This document shows, piece by piece, positions 7,862-16,468 of a stretch of DNA of 64,000 nt. The position numbers and the translations under genes are program-made. The stretch covers positions 1 to 64,000 of the forward strand of contig CAAEUW010000040.1 of the NCBI GenBank assembly GCA_900759325.1, given 5' to 3'. This DNA comes from an uncultured Peptostreptococcus sp. (GTDB lineage: Bacteria; Bacillota; Clostridia; Peptostreptococcales; Peptostreptococcaceae). Each line of letters opens with the position of its first letter. Position 1 is the stretch's first letter. Under the pieces are notes generated by a model. The model saw only the letters and a list, made by a program, of their open reading frames with translations, was not told the origin of the DNA and did no database searches.

Positions 7862-10078
7862 TTATAACAGATCCTCCATATCATCCATCACATCATCACT
7901 AATACTGTTTTCACCGCCAACTATTGTAATCTTTCCTATATCCATATCTTCAATAATTTTTTTAATTGATTTTGGAATCTTATTTCTATTCGTCAATAGT
8001 ATTGGGGCTTCCTTTTTTCCTGTAAGTGTACTAGCTGCTAATGCATCAACAGGATTTTCACCACTGGCTATTATAGCTTCATCAAAGTCCTTGTAGGCAT
8101 ACTTGGCAATATTGGCGGATGTTTCATACCTATCCGTTCCAGATAACCTTACAACTGATATTTGCATTCCCTTCAACTCTTTTTCCACGTCACTTGAAAT
8201 GGAATTGTTGCCACCAATTATATATACCTTATTCACATTCATCTGTTTTAACCTATTTTTTACAGACATATTTAAGGCATTTCTACCATTCAGTAATATA
8301 GGTAGTTCTTCTTTTGTTGCTAGAGATGAAACCGAAAGAGCATCTATATTCTTATATCCATTTACCAGGATAGCCTGGCTGGATTTTTTAGATAGTCTAC
8401 TAACTTCCTGGGATAGCTTATCAGAAGTGTCAAACCTATCACTTCCTGCTATACGAGTTACTTTTATATCTTCTTTTTTCAATCTAGACTCAACACTACT
8501 AGAGACAGAGGATTGACCACCTACAATAACTACCTTATCCGCCTTTAACCTCTCAATCTCATCAAGAACTTCATCTGAAATAGAATTTTTATTTGTCAAT
8601 AGTATTGGGGCCTCTTCAATATCGGCATATGATGATGCAACTAAGGCATCAGCAATATTTTGACCACTTGCAAGAACAACTGTATCTGCAGATTTAAAGT
8701 TTTTTTCACTTATCTCAACAGAAGTCTCATATCTATTATCACCTGACAACCTCTGTATTTTTTCTGACTTTTTCTTCTTTTTATCCTTTTTCTTCTTGTT
8801 TAGGTCTTTTGCCTCCTTGGCAATAGCTTCTATAGACTCTTTTGAAGTAGATGAATCAATCTTATTTTTAAAATTAGTTTTTTCATCATTTGATAAGTCT
8901 ATTAATTTGTCTATTTCAGACTTTGCGTCTTTTTTCGATTTATCAATATCCTTTCCATTTTTGTCATTGGCATCCTTTGCTTCTTTTTTGTCATTGGCAT
9001 CCTTTGCTTCTTTTAGTATCTCGTTGATTTTTTCTTTTGACTCGGCATTGTCTATATCTGCCTTGTATTTAGCCTTGCTATTTGAGTCCAATTTTGACAA
9101 ATTATCAATACTTATTTTTGCTTCTTTTTTAACTTGTCCTAACTCGTCATCTTGGCCATATGGATTTTCATTGTTTGTAGGATCTTTTTCAATAAACCTA
9201 TAGTCAAGGGTAAGAATGGCATTAGGTGACGTAGAGTTATCATCCAAATTTTCATATGGATTTATACCATTAAGCATATCCATGGCATCGACCTTTACTC
9301 TAAGATATCTTTTGGGATTATCTACATGCTTGTCTATATTTATTTCAACACTTTTTAGAAAATCTCTTAAATTGCCTTCTGCATCTAGTTCATTCTCAGT
9401 TTTTAATACCTTTGCTCTGGTCAATTCCCCCAGGTACTCCAAGTGACTTTTATCAACATTTTCTTCCTTAGTATTATTATAATACCACAAATTCGTCAAA
9501 TGACCATATGCTCCCATAAATTGCAGACCTCTTAGGTTAAACCTTAGTCTTATTTTTCCACTATCATCTACAATTAGTTTGGCCTTACTCATGATAGCAT
9601 TATTTCCCATTGAATTTTGTTCTGTTAACTCAAAATTCCTCAAAACTATGGGAACATTATAGACTCCCTTTTCCAATTGAGGCTTTGTTTTCAATGAATA
9701 AATATCCTTGATATTATTTACATCACCCCCAATTTGAATTAAATTTTGATTTAATTCCTCAATAGTAGACTTAAGTTTATTAGTATCTTCACTATTTAAA
9801 TATGTCTTTGCAGTTTTTACAAAATCTTTTAACTTGTTGATACTTTCATCTGTCTTTAAGACCAATGTATCTGTATCTTCTGCCTGGTCAATTAATTCTT
9901 TTAATTTTTTCTGTAAATTCGTCACCTCTTGATTAGAAGCTCCCTTAACATTTTTCATGTTAATTTTTTCGACCACATTTAAATCTAATCCTTGAATATT
10001 TTGATTGGCAAAAGCTACTGAACCTGTTGACAATAAAATTGCCAAAGATAAGGCCACAGATGATGTTTTCTTAAACAT
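7862..10078 (-). CDS. Surface protein: NEAT domain, two GA-like modules, three CWB2 repeats
   Basis: 738-residue secreted protein, signal peptide to about residue 25. A helical stretch (45-130) precedes a NEAT-type domain at 137-293 (VPIVLRN, NSMGNNA, LQFMGAYGHLTNLWYY, VKVDAMD, ILTLDY), the fold used to bind heme or hemoproteins. I see no YxxxY heme-ligating motif at its end, so heme binding is not assured. Two three-helix modules resembling albumin-binding GA domains follow (about 316-362 and 381-428), then a poly-lysine linker. Three CWB2 repeats (about 441-738; DNRYETS, SDRFDTS, TDRYETS) attach it to the wall. GGGAGG precedes the ATG. It is a shorter sister of the 1153-residue neighbour. 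Likely role: capture of host heme protein and albumin at the surface, by inference. Confidence 0.85.
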   Translation of the reverse strand: MFKKTSSVALSLAILLSTGSVAFANQNIQGLDLNVVEKINMKNVKGASNQEVTNLQKKLKELIDQAEDTDTLVLKTDESINKLKDFVKTAKTYLNSEDTNKLKSTIEELNQNLIQIGGDVNNIKDIYSLKTKPQLEKGVYNVPIVLRNFELTEQNSMGNNAIMSKAKLIVDDSGKIRLRFNLRGLQFMGAYGHLTNLWYYNNTKEENVDKSHLEYLGELTRAKVLKTENELDAEGNLRDFLKSVEINIDKHVDNPKRYLRVKVDAMDMLNGINPYENLDDNSTSPNAILTLDYRFIEKDPTNNENPYGQDDELGQVKKEAKISIDNLSKLDSNSKAKYKADIDNAESKEKINEILKEAKDANDKKEAKDANDKNGKDIDKSKKDAKSEIDKLIDLSNDEKTNFKNKIDSSTSKESIEAIAKEAKDLNKKKKDKKKKKSEKIQRLSGDNRYETSVEISEKNFKSADTVVLASGQNIADALVASSYADIEEAPILLTNKNSISDEVLDEIERLKADKVVIVGGQSSVSSSVESRLKKEDIKVTRIAGSDRFDTSDKLSQEVSRLSKKSSQAILVNGYKNIDALSVSSLATKEELPILLNGRNALNMSVKNRLKQMNVNKVYIIGGNNSISSDVEKELKGMQISVVRLSGTDRYETSANIAKYAYKDFDEAIIASGENPVDALAASTLTGKKEAPILLTNRNKIPKSIKKIIEDMDIGKITIVGGENSISDDVMDDMEDLL

Positions 10079-10147
10079 TAATATTTTCCTCCCATCAATA
10101 TTTTATACTTCTTCAACAGTTCTCTTTTAAACGACTGTTTAGATAAA

Positions 10148-10183
10148 TTTAATTAAAGGAGGATAAGCCCTCCCTTAATTAAA
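10148..10183 (-). terminator. Intrinsic terminator after the large NEAT/CWB2 gene
   Basis: Long hairpin TTTAATTAA-GGGAGG / CCTCC-TTAATTAAA with one internal mismatch, 17 bases past the stop codon on the minus strand, followed by AT-rich sequence. The two NEAT genes are therefore probably separate transcripts. Confidence 0.65.
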
Positions 10184-10199
10184 TATCTAGAGAGAAATG

Positions 10200-13100
10200 T
10201 TATTTAAGAAGTCCTTCTACCTTGTCTTTTACTCTATCAGAAATAGTCTTTTCTCCACCTATCAATAAGAATTTTTTCGCTTTGGATTCTTCTATCCTAT
10301 TTGAAATACTCTTTGGTATTCTTCTCTTTTGTACCAATAGCATAGGAGCCTTTTCCATTTTTGTTAAAACACCTGCTGCCAGGGCATCTATAGAATTCTC
10401 ACCACTTGCAAGAATAACCTTATCACTGTTTTCGTAAGCATATTTGGCTATTTTTGAAGATGTCTCATACCTGTCTTCTCCTGCCAATCTTTCGTATTCT
10501 ATATCAAGAGCCTTTATGTTGTCTTCTATTCTCCTTGGTAAAGATGTTCTACCACCGATTATATACATCTTCTTAATATTTGAATCTTCAACGATATTTT
10601 TTATATCTTTGCTTAAACGATTTCCGTCATTTAATAATATCGGTAAATTCTCCTTTGTAGCCAATGAAGATACTGATAGGGCATCAACATTCTTAAAGCC
10701 ATTTACTATGATGGCTTCTTTAGCCTTATTTGACTTTAGCAATTCTTTTGCAATTTCATAGGAAGTTTCATATCTATTATCACCCGCTAGTCTTTTTACA
10801 GTGATATTTTTATCTTTCAAGTCAGAAACCACTTTTTCAGATATGGAAACTTTTCCACCTACTACTATTACATTATTCGCATTCAATCTCTTTATTTCAT
10901 CAAAAACATTTTTGCCTATTTCATTTCTCTTAGTTAAAAGTATTGGTGCTGATTTTGATGTTGCTAATGATGACGCTGCCAAGGCATCTGCAGAATTAGT
11001 ACCACTTGCAAGAACGACTGTGTCTGCTGACTTAAAATTATCCTTACTTATCTTTATGGCAGTTTCGTACCTGTCATCTCCTGCCAATCTTTTTACTACT
11101 TCATTGCTATCATTTCCTTGATTATCATCTACTTTTTTAGCCTTACTCCAATCTAAGACCAACCTGGCATTTTGCCTTCCTGCGCCTTTTACTATATCAT
11201 CATAGGATTGGGCATTATTTTTTATTGCATCCATAGCATCTACGTATACTTCAATATTGATAGTATCTTCCTTAGAATTTTTATCAAATGCATAAACCTT
11301 AGGGAATTCCATTTGTTTTCCCTTCAAGTTTTTATCCATAAAATTCTTTAATACCCTTGCCTCTGATTTTGATGAAGTAAAGGAGCTATCATAAATATTT
11401 AAGCCCCATAGATGTCCATACATATTCATAAACTCTAATCCTTTAAAGCTTACTTCATATGAATACTTATTGTCCTTCTTTCTTACTATCACGTTTCCAT
11501 CAAGGGCTTTTTCACCCATTGAAGCAGTATCAGAATGTGCTTGTAACATTCTAACCGGAACAGAATAAACTTCGGCTTTGTTAGCTTCTTTATCATTGGC
11601 CTCCTTGGCTTCTTTTAGTATTTTTTCTATATCAGCCTTTGTTGTTGCACTATTTACCCTGTTTTTATACTTTGTTTTTTCTTCATTACTTAGGTTAGAC
11701 AATTTGTCTATTTCCTTATTCGTATTTGTTTTTAGCTCGTTTAAATCTTCTACAACGGGCTCAGTATATGAATTTTCTTCTGCTATTATATATTTGGAAA
11801 CCGGCTTATCGATAGGTATTCTAGCATTTAATTTTCCACTTACTACCTTTAGTCCATATTTCGCTAATCCCTTATTATAGTCATCTACTACCTCTTGAAT
11901 ACTTCCATCATCCTTTATTTCATAGAGTTTCAAGTTATTATTCAGCTTCAATGGTTCAACTTCATTTTCGTCTAATTTTAATAATGATAGGGCTAAAAGT
12001 GGTTTGCCTTTGGTATGAGACTCTAATTGTTCATTTTTCCATCCATTTGGTATATCAGCAGTCTTTCCATCCTTATCAAGCAGGCTGATTGATAATGGAT
12101 AATATCTACCTATTTTTTTATTTTTTAATTTTTCTTTGATTGTGTTATCAATATCTATTTTATTTATTTCTGCCCTTGTATCATAATATAGTGGAGCGAT
12201 TCCACCATTATCAAAAACATAAGAGTTTATACCGATATTTGCCAGGTCAAAACTTTTTGACTGTCCATTAAATTTTATTTTTACTACTTTTAGATCTGAG
12301 GCAACATCAATACTTCTTTTACTAACCTTTAAGTCATAAGTAAAGACCTTGGAACTAGGTTGTCCATCCCTAAAAGACCTTACCTTGATAGTTAACTTGC
12401 CCCCGTCAAGATACTGGTTAGATATACCCTCTCTTCCTACCCCATTTTTTGACTCATTGATAAACAGGTTATATGTAGGCAGACCCTGGCCATCCTTATC
12501 ATAGGCATCTCCAAAGTAGTATAGTTCTTTTGAGTCTGTCGTAGGGTCGCTCCCATCAATAGTATACCTATACTCATCTTCTACATTATAACCACCATTT
12601 TTTCTAAACGAAAACTCATTTTCTGAACCATCAGAGTTATCAAATATTTGTTTTGTAAAGAGGTCTTCTATTTTTTTAGAATATCCAAAAGGGTATCCTC
12701 TGATTACCAGTTTCTTCAAGCCCATGGTATCACTGGTGAAATCAGAGTCAAAACTAGGATCTATCATAACTTCCATCTTAAATGTCCCATTATGATTTGT
12801 GTTAGGATAATTTTCCTTCTTCAAATCGATGTTAATATATTGAGTAAGTTTATCTAGCTGAATTTCTGCCTCTTTTAACTTATATATAATTTTTTTACCA
12901 TCATAGTCATAGTGTTCAACCGTCTTTTCTTGGGCATCTTCTTTGATAATTTCTTTATTAGCTATTTTATAACTATACTTAAATTCTTCCTTATTGAATT
13001 CTTCCCTATTGCGTTTTTCAGATGTAGTTAAATACACCTTTATCTTATATTTATCTCCCTCTCTGCTAAGCTTAGCCATCCAGTACTTGTCCTTACATAC

Positions 13101-13661
13101 AAGCCTTACAGTTTTACTTTGTCCATCAGCAATTTCCGGATATGCTACATCGCTTAATTCTCTCTCTGGCATAAATTTTATTGGCATGTTTTTCTTAGAA
13201 ACGAATTTTTTGGTAATCTTATTATAAAGTCCATAATCAAGACTATTAAGGTTATATGCAGATATATTCATAAAGTCACGATTTTGCTCGTCTTGAGCAT
13301 CCGCATTTATCATAGATTTATAAGTCTGTTCAACCACACCGGTGTCTTCATCTTTTTCTTCATGCACGATCCTATCCGGATTTTCTTCATCAAAAAGACC
13401 TTTTTTTACACCCGTAATTCCATAGTCTTCTAAATTAGCATACCAGGCTATATAGGTTCCCAAGTCTTTACCTTCACCCTCAAAAACAGAATTATACCTG
13501 ACTTTATAAAAGAAGCTCTTGTCTGCAAAATTGCTATAGGCTTCATTTGGGGCGATGTAATCAATGACATCGTCATTTGCTTCTGCCCTTATATTGATAT
13601 AGCCGGTTGCAGTAAATAACATTGTTGTCGCTAGCAAGATACTTGATATTTTTTTAAGCAT
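10200..13661 (-). CDS. Large surface protein: chitobiase-C-like, GA-like, NEAT and three CWB2 repeats
   Basis: 1153-residue secreted protein, signal peptide to about residue 27. Residues 30-360 form a large region I do not recognise. A module at 365-447 matches the beta-hexosaminidase C-terminal pattern (YTIDGSDPT ... LTIKVRSFRDG), usually a beta-sandwich accessory domain. Another unknown region follows. A GA-like three-helix module (about 640-692, LSNLSNEEKTKYKN) precedes a NEAT-type domain (696-845: VPVRMLQ, ASMGEKALDG, LEFMNMYGHLWGLNIY, VYVDAMD, ARLVLDW). Three CWB2 repeats (856-1152) end the protein. AAGGAG sits before the ATG. Domain order differs from the 738-residue neighbour (GA before NEAT), so modules have been shuffled. 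No YxxxY is visible. Likely a host-protein or hemoprotein receptor, by inference. Confidence 0.85.
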   Translation of the reverse strand: MLKKISSILLATTMLFTATGYINIRAEANDDVIDYIAPNEAYSNFADKSFFYKVRYNSVFEGEGKDLGTYIAWYANLEDYGITGVKKGLFDEENPDRIVHEEKDEDTGVVEQTYKSMINADAQDEQNRDFMNISAYNLNSLDYGLYNKITKKFVSKKNMPIKFMPERELSDVAYPEIADGQSKTVRLVCKDKYWMAKLSREGDKYKIKVYLTTSEKRNREEFNKEEFKYSYKIANKEIIKEDAQEKTVEHYDYDGKKIIYKLKEAEIQLDKLTQYINIDLKKENYPNTNHNGTFKMEVMIDPSFDSDFTSDTMGLKKLVIRGYPFGYSKKIEDLFTKQIFDNSDGSENEFSFRKNGGYNVEDEYRYTIDGSDPTTDSKELYYFGDAYDKDGQGLPTYNLFINESKNGVGREGISNQYLDGGKLTIKVRSFRDGQPSSKVFTYDLKVSKRSIDVASDLKVVKIKFNGQSKSFDLANIGINSYVFDNGGIAPLYYDTRAEINKIDIDNTIKEKLKNKKIGRYYPLSISLLDKDGKTADIPNGWKNEQLESHTKGKPLLALSLLKLDENEVEPLKLNNNLKLYEIKDDGSIQEVVDDYNKGLAKYGLKVVSGKLNARIPIDKPVSKYIIAEENSYTEPVVEDLNELKTNTNKEIDKLSNLSNEEKTKYKNRVNSATTKADIEKILKEAKEANDKEANKAEVYSVPVRMLQAHSDTASMGEKALDGNVIVRKKDNKYSYEVSFKGLEFMNMYGHLWGLNIYDSSFTSSKSEARVLKNFMDKNLKGKQMEFPKVYAFDKNSKEDTINIEVYVDAMDAIKNNAQSYDDIVKGAGRQNARLVLDWSKAKKVDDNQGNDSNEVVKRLAGDDRYETAIKISKDNFKSADTVVLASGTNSADALAASSLATSKSAPILLTKRNEIGKNVFDEIKRLNANNVIVVGGKVSISEKVVSDLKDKNITVKRLAGDNRYETSYEIAKELLKSNKAKEAIIVNGFKNVDALSVSSLATKENLPILLNDGNRLSKDIKNIVEDSNIKKMYIIGGRTSLPRRIEDNIKALDIEYERLAGEDRYETSSKIAKYAYENSDKVILASGENSIDALAAGVLTKMEKAPMLLVQKRRIPKSISNRIEESKAKKFLLIGGEKTISDRVKDKVEGLLK

Positions 13662-13761
13662 TTTATTCTCCTTCCTATAAGATATTATATTGTATATTAA
13701 TTATATTTATATAACAACAGAAAGCTTTAATAGACATATATTTTCATCTTAGTTTTCTATA

Positions 13762-14205
13762 TTAGTTGTTTATTTCCAAGTCTACGTGTTTTTCTCCATG
13801 TGGTATTCCAATTACCTTAATTTTAGCCTGACCACTATAATACTTTCTTGAAGTATTTGCAAGAGTTGTTGGTGTGACATTTGTGCCTGTAAAATCAAAC
13901 TCATATCCAAGTTTTTCACGTAAGCCTTTCTGTCCTTGCAAAGTGAGTTCATAAATATATCCACCAAATATACCTACATATATTTTCTTAGTTTTCACCC
14001 TTTCTAACTTTAGGTCTGTATTATTATTCACTACTATTCCGTTAGAAAAAGCCTCGGCTGCATGTGCACCCATTCCTGTATAAAACTCATTATTAGCTAT
14101 ATTCTTATACACAGTCACACTCTTGTCTAGGGCGAAAGCGTTTGCACCTATCGTAGAAACTATAGCCATTACCATTACTGTTGATAATAACTTTTTGAAC
14201 TTCAT
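13762..14205 (-). CDS. Small secreted protein of unknown function
   Basis: 147 residues, signal peptide to about residue 25 (NAFA-LD). The mature part has no Cys and no membrane segment, and contains Gly- and Tyr-rich patches (FGGYIYEL). No family recognised. AAAGGAGAAG lies before the ATG, and a consensus promoter (TTGACA at 14335-14340, TATTAT at 14312-14317, 17-base spacing) drives it. A 22-base palindrome follows the promoter in the leader. Placed between the NEAT/CWB2 genes and the decayed CWB2 gene, it is probably part of the surface locus. Confidence 0.75.
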   Translation of the reverse strand: MKFKKLLSTVMVMAIVSTIGANAFALDKSVTVYKNIANNEFYTGMGAHAAEAFSNGIVVNNNTDLKLERVKTKKIYVGIFGGYIYELTLQGQKGLREKLGYEFDFTGTNVTPTTLANTSRKYYSGQAKIKVIGIPHGEKHVDLEINN

Positions 14206-14282
14206 AATATCTTCTCCTTTGTAATATAACTTTTCAACTTACATATATTCGACCTATATATGTCTATAAAGCTTACCCTCTT

Positions 14283-14340
14283 GCTTATAAGTTATTATAT
14301 AAGCTATATATATAATAACATGTGTAATATTTATTGTCAA
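14283..14340 (-). promoter_or_regulatory. Promoter and leader palindrome of the small secreted protein gene
   Basis: TTGACA (14335-14340) and TATTAT (14312-14317) are 17 bases apart on the minus strand. An inverted repeat GCTTATA / TATAAGC (14283-14304) lies just past the -10 box, where a repressor could block transcription. Confidence 0.65.
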
Positions 14341-14393
14341 TCAATATAGATTCTCATACTTATTATTTTTATACATATGAATACAAAGGGACA

Positions 14394-14435
14394 AGGATAT
14401 ACCTTATCCTCATACCTTATCCTCATACCTTAACA
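14394..14435. repeat. 13-bp tandem repeat
   Basis: ACCTTATCCTCAT occurs twice head to tail with a partial third unit. It lies between the small secreted protein gene's promoter and the decayed CWB2 gene. Function unknown; possibly a trace of slippage. Confidence 0.55.
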
Positions 14436-14446
14436 TAATTTAACTC

Positions 14447-14699
14447 TTACTTATTTAAACTGGATTCTACCCAACTACTTATAGTATTCACACCACCCAA
14501 CAATACAGTCTTACTTGAATTATTATCAACCATTGACCTAACCTTTGATGGTATGCTGTCCTTCCTCACAAGTAATATCGGTGCCTGGGCCTTTTCTGTC
14601 ACTGCTCCTGCTGATAATGCATCAATTGCATTATATCCATTTGATAGCATTACTGCAAAAATTAACAGGGCCATCAAACTATTAGTTATTTTTTTTCAT
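14447..14699 (-). pseudogene. Decayed CWB2 surface protein gene
   Basis: GGAAAGGAG precedes an ATG at 14699 followed by a run of eight A. The frame stops after five codons. With seven A it would continue as a signal-peptide-like MKKITNSLMALLIFAVM running straight into the second half of a CWB2 repeat (SNGYNAIDALSAGAV ... VLLGGVNTISSWVESSLNK). The present sequence is thus a signal peptide fused to a CWB2 tail by an internal deletion and thrown out of frame by one base in the A-tract. Only the part from an internal start (about 14677) is open. It is almost certainly a remnant of a third large CWB2 protein. Confidence 0.75.
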
Positions 14700-14885
14700 G
14701 ACGAAACTCCTTTCCTTATCATATATTTGTAACCATGCTTACAACTCCAATTTAATGATATCATATTTTAACTAGAAATAACATTCATTATTTTTAGTTT
14801 TTTTCGATGAATTTTACTAAATATAGCTAAATACTTTAAAAAAATCATACTGTTTTCTGCAAATATATTTTCTCACTTGAAAAAA

Positions 14886-14910
14886 AGCGTAGAAGTTTTG
14901 CTCCTACGCT
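14886..14910 (-). terminator. Intrinsic terminator of the arginine operon
   Basis: Stem AGCGTAGGAG / CTTCTACGCT (one mismatch, 5-base loop) is followed by a run of T on the minus strand, 85 bases past the argH stop. The rest of 14700-14994 is AT-rich without further features. Confidence 0.9.
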
Positions 14911-14994
14911 CTAAAAAACTATTTCTTTTATATACTACTTATCTACACCATCCACATCATTGAATTAACAGTCTTCTATATATGGCCTAATTAG

Positions 14995-16368
14995 CTAAAC
15001 ATTCCATCCCCTAACAAATTCAATATGATTGGTTACCTGGTCCCTGCTAGGGCCTCCCAAGGATTGCCTACTTTCCACGCAGGCTTCAATAGCAATATTA
15101 TCAAATATATCTTCCCCTATAAGGTCACAGTAGGCCTTGTAGTCGTCAAGGCTGATATCTTCCAGACCAATGCCCTTTTCTATGCAATCAAAGACTATTT
15201 CACCTACTAGCCTGTGGGAGTCTCTAAATGTCAATCCCTTTTTAACCAGGTAGTCTGCCAGGTCTGTAGCATTTAGGAAGCCTTGTCTAGTTGCCCTCAA
15301 CATATTATCTTTCTTTACCTTAAGGGTTTTCATCATAGGCTTGGCAACCATCAGGGCCTTGGTCCATGTCTCTACACCATCAAAAAGTGCTTCCTTGTCT
15401 TCCTGCATATCCTTGTTATAGGCCAGTGGCAGGGCCTTCATCATAGACAATACAGTCAAGAGGTCTCCATATACCCTACCCGTTTTACCCCTTATCAGTT
15501 CGCAGGCATCTGGATTTTTCTTTTGTGGCATCATGGAACTTCCTGTGCTGTAGGCATCATCCATCTCTATGAAGGCAAATTCCTGGCTAGACCAGATAAT
15601 CAGCTCCTCACATAGCCTGCTCAAGTGCATCATTCCCACCGAACAAGCTCCAAGTAGGTCTATTACAAAGTCCCTATCACTTACTCCGTCCAGGGAATTC
15701 ATACTTGGCATTTCAAAGCCCAAGTCTTTTGCTGTCATATGCCTGTCTATAGGAAAACTCGTTCCTGCCAGGGCCCCACTACCAAGTGGCATGGTATTGT
15801 GGATAGATTTCCATGATTCTAGCCTAAGTAGGTCCCTCCTGGCCATTTCTACATGGGCCATAAGAAAATGGGCCAGTGATATGGGCTGGGCCCTTTGAAG
15901 GTGGGTATAGCCAGGCATTATTGTATCAATATTTTCCTCTGCCATATTTACCAGGATATCTATCCACTCCCTCAATAGGCCTGATAGTTTGTCCACAGAA
16001 TGCCTGGCATATAGCTTTAAATCAAGGGCTACCTGGTCATTTCTGCTTCTTGCTGTATGTATTTTCTTGCCTACTTGACCTATTTTTTCTATCAAAAGGG
16101 CCTCTATATTCATGTGGATATCTTCATGCTTGCTGGTAAATTCCACCAGGCCCTGGTCAATATCAGCTTCTATAGCCTCTAGACCACCAATTATTAGGCC
16201 GGCTTCTTCCCTGCTTATTATTCCAGTTTCATCCAACATTTTTACATGGGCCTTACTGCCCTCTATATCATAGTGGTAAAGCTTCCAGTCAAAGCCAATA
16301 GAAGAATTAAAGTCTTCCATAATGTTGCTGGTCTCAGATTGGAACCTTCCACCCCATAACTTCTTCAT
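14995..16368 (-). CDS. argH: Argininosuccinate lyase
   Basis: Catalyses the last step of arginine synthesis, splitting argininosuccinate into arginine and fumarate, in the cytoplasm as a tetramer. 457 residues from the ATG at 16368, which has GAGGAGG 5-6 bases upstream and gives the usual start MKKLWGGRF; a TTG 18 bases earlier is not needed. The fumarase/aspartase-superfamily signature GSSMMPQKKNPD is present around residue 280, and the HTARSRNDQVA and GYTHLQRAQP substrate motifs are intact. Last gene of the T-box-controlled operon, 100 bases after argG, and followed by a terminator. Confidence 0.97.
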   Translation of the reverse strand: MKKLWGGRFQSETSNIMEDFNSSIGFDWKLYHYDIEGSKAHVKMLDETGIISREEAGLIIGGLEAIEADIDQGLVEFTSKHEDIHMNIEALLIEKIGQVGKKIHTARSRNDQVALDLKLYARHSVDKLSGLLREWIDILVNMAEENIDTIMPGYTHLQRAQPISLAHFLMAHVEMARRDLLRLESWKSIHNTMPLGSGALAGTSFPIDRHMTAKDLGFEMPSMNSLDGVSDRDFVIDLLGACSVGMMHLSRLCEELIIWSSQEFAFIEMDDAYSTGSSMMPQKKNPDACELIRGKTGRVYGDLLTVLSMMKALPLAYNKDMQEDKEALFDGVETWTKALMVAKPMMKTLKVKKDNMLRATRQGFLNATDLADYLVKKGLTFRDSHRLVGEIVFDCIEKGIGLEDISLDDYKAYCDLIGEDIFDNIAIEACVESRQSLGGPSRDQVTNHIEFVRGWNV

Positions 16369-16468
16369 CTTAACCTCCTCAGTCAACCTGTTCTTATTTT
16401 TCTAACATATATCCCCCACATATGTATTTTGCCTAATTCTTTTTAACTATACTCTTTGGCTTCTTAAC

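Noticed and set aside
8796..9446. Plus-strand frames opposite the NEAT/CWB2 genes
   Set aside because: Ser/Phe-rich shadows of Lys/Asp-rich coding sequence, without ribosome sites.
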